Below, piece by piece: positions 5,623-11,779 of a stretch of 11,779 nucleotides of DNA. The stretch spans positions 1 through 11,779 of the forward strand of contig DAMG01000038.1 in the NCBI GenBank assembly GCA_002497025.1, written 5' to 3'. Numbering within the stretch: position 1 is the stretch's first letter; each line of letters starts with the position of its first letter. A program made the translations under genes and the position numbers. The stretch is from Euryarchaeota archaeon UBA126 (GTDB lineage Archaea > Thermoplasmatota > Poseidoniia > Poseidoniales > Thalassarchaeaceae). The notes under the pieces are model-generated. The model searched no databases. It was not told the origin of the DNA and worked only from the letters and a program-made list of their open reading frames with translations.

Positions 5623-6210
5623 ATGGCAGTAAAGAGTTCGACAAAAAAGCGTCTAATCGAGTTGGGTATAGATGCAGAACATGCGCACAAACTCGCTGAC
5701 GACGCAAACATGGATGCAATCAAGAGAATGTCGGTTGAGGAAGTCTCTGAAAAAACTGGAGTCGCGATGAGTGATGCTACTCTCGAGAATATCATGACCA
5801 TTATCAGAGAGCACAACACCTCTCGTCGACGCAGTCGCTCCGGTAGAATAACAATTTCAAGAAAAGCTTTGGAAATGATGGACATACCACAAGGTGATGA
5901 TCGCTTTAATGTATTAAATCACATTTTAGTACCTCATCATGAGTTGGTCTCTGTAGAAGACGAATCAGCCGTTTTGTCTCATTGGGGTCTAGAGGTTTCT
6001 GACAATCAAGGAGGCATTAGACTTGCAAAGGAGCTATTGCCTAAGATTCTAATCACCGATCCTGCAGTTCAAGCCATCAAAGAAAAGGTCGAGTCTGAGA
6101 ACGAGGACCTGCCAGCAGGATGGCTTACAAATAGAGTGGTCCGAGTAGTTCGATATAGTCGAGTTGCTGGTTCAAGTACAGCGTTCAGACTAATTGTGGA
6201 GAGTGCCTGA
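5623..6210 (+). CDS. rpoH: DNA-directed RNA polymerase subunit H (Rpb5-like) with N-terminal extension
   Basis: The C-terminal half (about 95-193) is the archaeal RpoH/Rpb5 assembly domain: FNVLNHILVPHHELVS (95-110), LLPKILITDPAVQAI (138-152), and VVRVVRYSRVAGSSTAFRLIVE to the end. The subunit sits in the lower jaw of RNA polymerase and contacts the largest subunit. Typical archaeal RpoH is only about 80 residues; this one is 195. The extra N-terminus (1-93) contains KRLIELGIDAEHAHKLADD and a second helical pair at about 37-64, resembling a helix-hairpin-helix nucleic-acid-binding unit, then a basic linker (SRRRSRSGR, 67-75). No internal ATG with a ribosome binding site would give a short form: M85 and M86 leave the core but lack an upstream GGTG. 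rpoB follows after 12 bp, the usual archaeal order. Confidence 0.9.
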   Translation: MAVKSSTKKRLIELGIDAEHAHKLADDANMDAIKRMSVEEVSEKTGVAMSDATLENIMTIIREHNTSRRRSRSGRITISRKALEMMDIPQGDDRFNVLNHILVPHHELVSVEDESAVLSHWGLEVSDNQGGIRLAKELLPKILITDPAVQAIKEKVESENEDLPAGWLTNRVVRVVRYSRVAGSSTAFRLIVESA

Positions 6211-6222
6211 GGGGTTGATAGT

Positions 6223-9200
6223 ATGAAGGAAATCGTAGAGAGTTATTTTCAACAAAGAAGCCTAGTTAATCATCAATTAGCGTCCTACAATGACTGTATC
6301 CCATCCACAGATGGCAAAGTAAGTCGAATGGAAAAAATCGTTCGTAATATAAAAATTGGAACAGATGAGATAATTGAAGACGATGATGGCGGAATTATCA
6401 AACTCGACGTTCTAGACAAGGAGATAGTTATCCGCCTGAAGAATATTCATCTAGGCCGTCCCACAATCAAGGAGGCAAATGGAGCAGAGCATCCAGCAAC
6501 CCCATTAGAGTGCAGGCTTCGAAAACTAACATATTTTTCACCAGTACACTTAGATTTCCAGATCATCCATGACGATAAACCAACACCAGATGTGGAAGAA
6601 AGGGTCCACATAGGAAATCTCCCAATCATGGTTCGTTCGGCTCAATGTAATGTACACGCTAACCACATATCTCACCTGTGTGCCGATGACGATAGGAAAT
6701 TATCACCTCAAACTTCGCCAGAAGATGCTGACAGACTAACTGAGTTACTTCGCAGGGCAGGAGAAGACCCCCTTGATCCGGGCGGCTACTTCATCATTAA
6801 CGGAACAGAGCGAGTGTTAATCTCAATGGAAGACTTAGCGCCAAACCGCGTGACTGTGGAAAAGAACAAGAAATATGCTCATGAGACTGAGGTTGCGAAG
6901 ATTTTCTCCCAAAAGGACGGAGTTAGAAAGCCGTTGAATATTGAAAAGCGCCGTGACGGGATGCTGATGGTCAAGATTCCAAGTGCTGGAACAACTCCAA
7001 TCCCTGTTGTATTGTTAATGCGCTCACTGGGTATGGAGAACGATAAGGAGATTTTTACTGCAATTGCAGGTCCTGCTGAAGCAATGAAATATACCGTTGC
7101 CAATCTAAACGAGACCAAAGACAACGAAGAGTACAACGTCGAGAATTCGGAAGAAGCACTACAGTGGCTGGAGAAGAAATTCGCTGCAGGTCAACAAAAG
7201 GAATACAGAGAGGCCAGGATTCAGAATTTATTAGACAAGGAACTCTTGCCGCACCTTGGTTCTGCTCCCGAACATCGAGAAAAGAAAGCCATATTCCTTG
7301 GTAGAATCGTTCGCCAAGTACTTGAGATGGCGATTACAGATCAAGACCCTAACGACAAGGACCATTATGCCAATAAGAGAGTTAGACTGGCTGGCGACCT
7401 AGTTGAGGATTTATTCCGAGTAAGTATGCAACAACTTGCACGTGACCTAAAGTACCAACTGGAGCGTCACCACAATAGAAAGCGCGAGTTACGCATTAAT
7501 GCCTGCTTGCGACCAGACGTTCTAACTCAGAAAATCATGCACGCTTTAGCGACTGGAAATTGGGTTGGCGGACGCAGCGGTGTTAGCCAACTTCTCGACA
7601 GAACAACCTATCTTGCTGCTTTGTCTCACATGCGTAGAGTCACAAGTCCTTTAGTTCGCAGTCAACCACACTTCGAAGCTCGAGATTTACACCCCACTCA
7701 ATGGGGTCGACTTTGTCCTAACGAAACTCCTGAAGGCCAAAACTGTGGCTTAGTAAAGAACGCGTCTCAAATGATAGATGTCTCTGAAGAAGTTCATGAA
7801 AATGAAGTAAAGCAACTTCTGAGTGAAGCAGGCGTAGATTCTTCTCCATCAGGATGGGCAGAAGGATTCCGTGTTCACGTCAACGGTGATATTTTTGGAT
7901 TGCACAAAAATGCAACAAGGTTAGTCAATCAATTCAAGGCGCGAAGGCGCCAAGGTCGAATTCGCCCCGAGGTAAGCATACGCTATGATGGCGCCAATAG
8001 GGATATTTTCATCAATACAGACAGAGGTCGAATACTAAGGCCATTATTGGTCATAGAGGATGGGGATTTAGTACTATCAAAAGACCACATTGACTTGATT
8101 AAATCCGGAGAATGGACTTTTTCTGATTTGGTGTCAAATGGTGTTGTTGAATGGGTTGACGCAGAAGAAGAGGAAGACCTACTTATCGCGCCTCGTCCAT
8201 TTGATTTACCATCTGTTTCTCCCAAGCATGGTCGTCCAATAAATCCGGCTTCTGTAGAATGGGCGAACCTAGGTAAATCTCAGATAAAGAAGGCAAAGTT
8301 GCGAGTAGAAGTAAAGATGCCCAATGGCGATTCTGAGATAGAAAATTTCAGTGTACCTCTCAACTACTATCAAGAAGAGCTCGAGTCTATTGTAAGGAAA
8401 CAAAAGAGGCAGAATACTGTTCTCGCATATACTCATGTTGAGATAGATCCACAACTAATCCTAGGGGTGTGTGCATCACTCGTGCCTTACCCAGAGCACA
8501 ATTCCACACCGAGAGTTACTGGCGGTACTGCAATGGTCAAGCAAAGTCTTGGTCTTCCAAGTGCGAATTATAGACTAAGGCCCGACACTCGTATGCACGT
8601 AATGCATTACCCTCAACAATCAATTGTCGGTACTCGTTCAATGAAGACTACCAATTTCGCACAGAGGCCGGGCGGGCAAAATTTCGTAGTGGCTATATTG
8701 AGTCATCACGGATACAATATGCAAGACGCCGTTGTAATGAACAGAGCCGCAGTCGAGCGTTCACTTGGCCGTTCATCTTTCATACGCACTTATAATGCTG
8801 AGAATAAACAGTTCCCTGGCGGTCAGAAAGAACAAATTGAGATTCCAGGAACTGGTCTTGATGAAGTCAAAGGTCTGAAATCATGGGAGAGTTACACTCA
8901 CCTCGAAAGGGACGGGTTGCCTACTCCAGAAACTCACTTGTCAAGTATCGGGGCAGAGACTGGAGTATTAGTAGGTAAGACAAGTCCTCCAAGATTCCTC
9001 GAAGAATCTCATGGACATTTCTTGCAAGCCCAGGAGCGCCGAGAGTCGTCAATGATGGTTCGCAATGGCGAATCAGGATGGGTAGACAACGTGTACGTTA
9101 CAGAGTCTTTAGATTCGGGTTTACTTTGTCGAATTTCACTTAGAACCGAAAAGATACCTGAACTTGGTGATAAGTTTGCAAGTAGACACGGTCAGAAGGG

Positions 9201-9909
9201 TATAATTGGTCGACTTGTTGATGAAAAGGATATGCCTTTCACCGTTGATGGAATCGTGCCCGACTTGATTATCAATCCGCACGCGATCCCATCCAGAATG
9301 ACCGTAGCTCACGTTTTGGAAATGATTGGAGGAAAGGTCGGTTCGATGGAGGGCCGTCAAATCGACGGTACTGCATTTGGCGGGGAGAAGGAAGATTCTC
9401 TTCGCTCAGGACTACTTCGAAATGGATTTGCTCATACAGGCCGTGAGCCTATGATGAGTGGAGAAACAGGAGAAGCATTCGAAGCCGAGATATTCACTGG
9501 AGTTATTTTCTATCAGAGGCTACACCACCTTGTTAGCAGCAAGTTGCATGCTCGCAGTCGTGGCCGTGTACAGATCCTGACTCGCCAGCCAACGGAAGGT
9601 CGTGCCCGACAAGGAGGTCTAAGATTTGGAGAAATGGAAAGAGACTGTTTGATTGCACACGGTGCGTCGATGGTAATCAAGGATAGGTTACTCGATGAAT
9701 CAGATGGTTGGCCACTTATGGTTTGTAACAATAGTGGCTGTGGACATATTGCATATTACGATTGGAAGAGGAGGACGCCAGTCTGCCCGGTCTGTGGAGA
9801 TCGAGCAGACGTTCATTCTGTACAAACGTCCTATGCTTTCAAGTTACTTCTAGACGAAATGAAGAGTCTTGGAGTGGCTATGCGCCTTGAATTGGAGGAC
9901 CGAAGATGA
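6223..9909 (+). CDS. rpoB: DNA-directed RNA polymerase subunit B, unsplit
   Basis: The 1228-residue protein is the complete second-largest subunit, forming one side of the DNA cleft and part of the active site. Landmarks in order: NHQLASYNDCIPS near the N-terminus, GGYFIINGTERVLISMEDLA, RLCPNETPEGQNCGLVKN (496-513), VEWVDAEEEED, VPYPEHNSTPRVTGGTAM, GYNMQDAVVMNRAAVERSLG, GDKFASRHGQKG (982-993), RGRVQILTRQPTEGRARQGG, and a C-terminal zinc site C1168-x4-C1173 with C1188-x2-C1191. B' and B'' are not split, as in Thermoplasmatota. It is somewhat longer than the roughly 1190 residues I recall for relatives, chiefly through added sequence at about 656-735. Q834 replaces the conserved Glu of the GYNxED motif. 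The ribosome binding site (GGGGTTGAT, 6211-6219) is imperfect, so coupling to rpoH probably helps translation. Confidence 0.98.
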   Translation: MKEIVESYFQQRSLVNHQLASYNDCIPSTDGKVSRMEKIVRNIKIGTDEIIEDDDGGIIKLDVLDKEIVIRLKNIHLGRPTIKEANGAEHPATPLECRLRKLTYFSPVHLDFQIIHDDKPTPDVEERVHIGNLPIMVRSAQCNVHANHISHLCADDDRKLSPQTSPEDADRLTELLRRAGEDPLDPGGYFIINGTERVLISMEDLAPNRVTVEKNKKYAHETEVAKIFSQKDGVRKPLNIEKRRDGMLMVKIPSAGTTPIPVVLLMRSLGMENDKEIFTAIAGPAEAMKYTVANLNETKDNEEYNVENSEEALQWLEKKFAAGQQKEYREARIQNLLDKELLPHLGSAPEHREKKAIFLGRIVRQVLEMAITDQDPNDKDHYANKRVRLAGDLVEDLFRVSMQQLARDLKYQLERHHNRKRELRINACLRPDVLTQKIMHALATGNWVGGRSGVSQLLDRTTYLAALSHMRRVTSPLVRSQPHFEARDLHPTQWGRLCPNETPEGQNCGLVKNASQMIDVSEEVHENEVKQLLSEAGVDSSPSGWAEGFRVHVNGDIFGLHKNATRLVNQFKARRRQGRIRPEVSIRYDGANRDIFINTDRGRILRPLLVIEDGDLVLSKDHIDLIKSGEWTFSDLVSNGVVEWVDAEEEEDLLIAPRPFDLPSVSPKHGRPINPASVEWANLGKSQIKKAKLRVEVKMPNGDSEIENFSVPLNYYQEELESIVRKQKRQNTVLAYTHVEIDPQLILGVCASLVPYPEHNSTPRVTGGTAMVKQSLGLPSANYRLRPDTRMHVMHYPQQSIVGTRSMKTTNFAQRPGGQNFVVAILSHHGYNMQDAVVMNRAAVERSLGRSSFIRTYNAENKQFPGGQKEQIEIPGTGLDEVKGLKSWESYTHLERDGLPTPETHLSSIGAETGVLVGKTSPPRFLEESHGHFLQAQERRESSMMVRNGESGWVDNVYVTESLDSGLLCRISLRTEKIPELGDKFASRHGQKGIIGRLVDEKDMPFTVDGIVPDLIINPHAIPSRMTVAHVLEMIGGKVGSMEGRQIDGTAFGGEKEDSLRSGLLRNGFAHTGREPMMSGETGEAFEAEIFTGVIFYQRLHHLVSSKLHARSRGRVQILTRQPTEGRARQGGLRFGEMERDCLIAHGASMVIKDRLLDESDGWPLMVCNNSGCGHIAYYDWKRRTPVCPVCGDRADVHSVQTSYAFKLLLDEMKSLGVAMRLELEDRR

Positions 9910-11779
9910 GTGCCCGCGGAGTAGCAAAAATCCCAAAGAGGATAAATTCGATAAAGTTCAGCCTAATGGATCCAAACGAGATCCGAAAAATGTCTGCTGT
10001 GGAAGTCAAGACGGCTGATACATACAAGGATGATGGGCACGCATTCAAGCAGGGTCTCATGGACCCTAAAATGGGAGTTATTGACCCAGGTATTAGATGT
10101 GAAACATGTGGGAACAAGCATGACGAGTGCCCAAGTCACTTTGGTCACATTGCTCTTGAACTACCAGTTATACACATTGGATTCACTCCTCTTATCAAGA
10201 CGGCTCTGAAGTGTACTTGCAATGAATGCAGCCAAATTCTATTGCACAGTGCAACAGATACTCACCCTCTAGATCCAGAAAAGTCGGAACAAGATTACTA
10301 CCGCGATCGTGTTAACGACGTAATGCAAAAACATGGTGTGGGTTCAACCGAATTCAAGAAAATCATCAAGGAAATTGAGAAAGAGTGTTCCAGTGCCAAG
10401 CGTGCAATTTGCATGCACTGTGGGTCAGAGCAAGGTAAGATTCTCCTTGACAAGCCTTCTACTTTCAAGGAAAAGAAAGCCGATAAGGGAGAGCACAAGC
10501 TCAATGCAAGAGATATCCGTGAATGGCTAGAAAAGATTCCAGACCAACACCTAATTTTCCTTGGAATGGATAGTAATTCCAGTAGACCAGAGTGGTCAAT
10601 AATGAAGGTTCTTCCAGTGCCTCCGATTACAGTTCGACCATCAATCACATTAGATAGCGGCGATCGCTCAGAAGACGACCTTACTCACAAAATGGTCGAC
10701 GTTCTCAGAATCAATCAACGTCTCCGAGAAAATCGTGACGCAGGAGCGCCACAATTGATTGTGGAAGATCTTTGGGAGTTGTTGCAATATCACGTCACGA
10801 CATATTTCGATAATCAGACAAGTGGTATTCCACCAGCAAGACACCGATCGGGAAGGCCTCTGAAGACTCTTTCACAACGTCTGAAGGGGAAGGAAGGAAG
10901 ATTCCGAAGCAACCTCTCAGGAAAGCGAGTTAACTTCTGTGCCCGAACCGTAATCAGCCCAGATCCCAATCTTGGAATCAACGAGGTAGGTGTCCCAGTT
11001 CGGACTGCGAAAGAATTGACTGTTCCAATCCGAGCAACAAGCAGAAACCGTGAACAATTACGAAGAATGATTCTACGTGGACCGGATGTTCACCCTGGTG
11101 TTAACTATATCATTCGTGGAGATACTTTCCGAGTCAGAATTACTGATAGAACGAAATACATCTGGGCCGGATTCCGTTGTTTGAATCCAGATTGTCATTG
11201 CGGAAGTGACGAAGAGCCCTATGCTGGATATCGTCCCGACCTGAACACAGTGCTCCCTGCCCCTAACTTCCTTCCAGGTCTTGAACTGATGAAGCAAATG
11301 CGAAGGAATGAATTTGGAGACCTTGAGGATGTTTGGTCAGTAGACCTTGATACCACAATTTCTAATCTTCGTGGTGAGGATGAAAACGGTCGACCACTGG
11401 CCGAAGACGACCCGCGATCTGTCATTCACAATCGATGGGTTTGGGAAAAGAACCACCCTGACGAATATTTGCCCGAGCATCTTGAAGTAAACTGCCCACA
11501 CTGTGGCAGCCCCTCTGTGGAAGATGAATATGGTGAAGTTTACCGAACTGAAGTGGAAGACCGCCTGTCAAATTACGACAGGGATGGAAACCCTCGCCCT
11601 GGTGTTGTCGTCGAAAGGCACCTTATCGATGGTGATGTTGCAATCTTCAATCGACAGCCCTCACTTCACAGGATGTCTATGTTAGTTCACGAAGTTCGCG
11701 TCATGCCTGGGAAGACCTTCCGCTTCAATCTAGCAGATTGTACACCTTACAATGCTGATTTCGATGGAGATGAAATGAA
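9906..11779 (+). CDS. rpoA1: DNA-directed RNA polymerase subunit A' (A1), 5' part, with large insertion
   Basis: The window holds 624 codons and ends two bases into the next one. The start ATG overlaps the rpoB stop as ATGA, and GGAGG at 9894-9898 is its ribosome binding site. The clamp zinc sites are present: C65-x2-C68-x6-C75-x2-H78, then C103/C105/C108 with C169-x2-C172. SGKRVNFCARTVISPDPNLG, GPDVHPGVNYIIRGD, VERHLIDGDVAIFNRQPSLHR (569-589) and the catalytic Mg motif N616-A-D-F-D-G-D622 follow. The subunit carries the catalytic centre of RNA polymerase. The NADFDGD motif normally lies near residue 455-465 in archaeal A1. Here it is about 150 later, mainly because of extra sequence at about 419-565 that contains cysteines 425, 430, 432, 530 and 533. 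The reading frame is intact throughout. Confidence 0.97.
   Translation, partial: MSARGVAKIPKRINSIKFSLMDPNEIRKMSAVEVKTADTYKDDGHAFKQGLMDPKMGVIDPGIRCETCGNKHDECPSHFGHIALELPVIHIGFTPLIKTALKCTCNECSQILLHSATDTHPLDPEKSEQDYYRDRVNDVMQKHGVGSTEFKKIIKEIEKECSSAKRAICMHCGSEQGKILLDKPSTFKEKKADKGEHKLNARDIREWLEKIPDQHLIFLGMDSNSSRPEWSIMKVLPVPPITVRPSITLDSGDRSEDDLTHKMVDVLRINQRLRENRDAGAPQLIVEDLWELLQYHVTTYFDNQTSGIPPARHRSGRPLKTLSQRLKGKEGRFRSNLSGKRVNFCARTVISPDPNLGINEVGVPVRTAKELTVPIRATSRNREQLRRMILRGPDVHPGVNYIIRGDTFRVRITDRTKYIWAGFRCLNPDCHCGSDEEPYAGYRPDLNTVLPAPNFLPGLELMKQMRRNEFGDLEDVWSVDLDTTISNLRGEDENGRPLAEDDPRSVIHNRWVWEKNHPDEYLPEHLEVNCPHCGSPSVEDEYGEVYRTEVEDRLSNYDRDGNPRPGVVVERHLIDGDVAIFNRQPSLHRMSMLVHEVRVMPGKTFRFNLADCTPYNADFDGDEM

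Noticed and set aside
5586..5885. 99-codon minus-strand open frame over the start of rpoH
   Set aside because: It is antisense to rpoH, whose C-terminal motifs are unmistakable; the opposite frame has no recognisable domain or ribosome binding site.
10298..10648. 116-codon minus-strand open frame
   Set aside because: It is antisense to rpoA1, which stays in frame from 9906 to the window end with all expected clamp and active-site motifs.
11160..11600. Intein or inserted homing element in rpoA1
   Set aside because: The extra sequence lacks intein splice motifs (no Cys/Ser block A start with a terminal His-Asn) and no endonuclease motif is seen; it reads as a domain insertion.

Overview
The window looks like a chromosomal segment of a euryarchaeon in the Thermoplasmatota, most probably a marine group II-type lineage (Ca. 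Poseidoniia). The evidence is an archaeal rpoH-rpoB-rpoA1 cluster with an unsplit rpoB (as in Thermoplasmatota, unlike methanogens and halophiles), a CCA-less tRNA-Lys, TATA-like promoters, GGTG-type ribosome binding sites, and an aerobic Rieske protein beside a biotin ligase. The assignment rests on reading motifs only; no database search was done.

Left part (1-2193, minus strand): a compact four-gene operon, transcribed leftward from a divergent promoter region around 2194-2342. In order of transcription it encodes a membrane-anchored extracytoplasmic protein with a CTCH motif, a two-helix membrane protein, a Tat-exported Rieske [2Fe-2S] protein, and the first 19 codons of another membrane protein. 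The genes overlap or nearly touch. This looks like part of a cytochrome bc-type respiratory module plus uncharacterised accessory proteins.

Middle part (2343-5337): a small TPR protein and a divergent FtsZ/tubulin-family GTPase on the plus strand, then a probable RNase P protein (Pop5/Rpp14 type). The RNase P gene overlaps tail-to-tail by 14 bp with a minus-strand gene that fuses a HemK/PrmC-like methyltransferase to a complete biotin-protein ligase.

Right part (5500-11779, plus strand): tRNA-Lys(TTT), then 49 bp later rpoH, rpoB and rpoA1, with rpoA1 cut by the window end inside its catalytic NADFDGD motif. The rpo genes are translationally close (12-bp gap, then a 4-bp ATGA overlap). Each of the three polymerase subunits departs from the usual archaeal form. 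RpoH has a ~93-residue N-terminal helical (helix-hairpin-helix-like) extension. RpoB has extra sequence before its THVEIDP motif and a Gln in place of the near-universal Glu of the GYNxED motif. RpoA1 carries an insertion of well over 100 residues with five cysteines just before its active-site region. This lineage-specific remodelling of RNA polymerase, together with the methyltransferase-biotin ligase fusion, is the most notable content. No mobile elements, CRISPR arrays or phage genes were seen.
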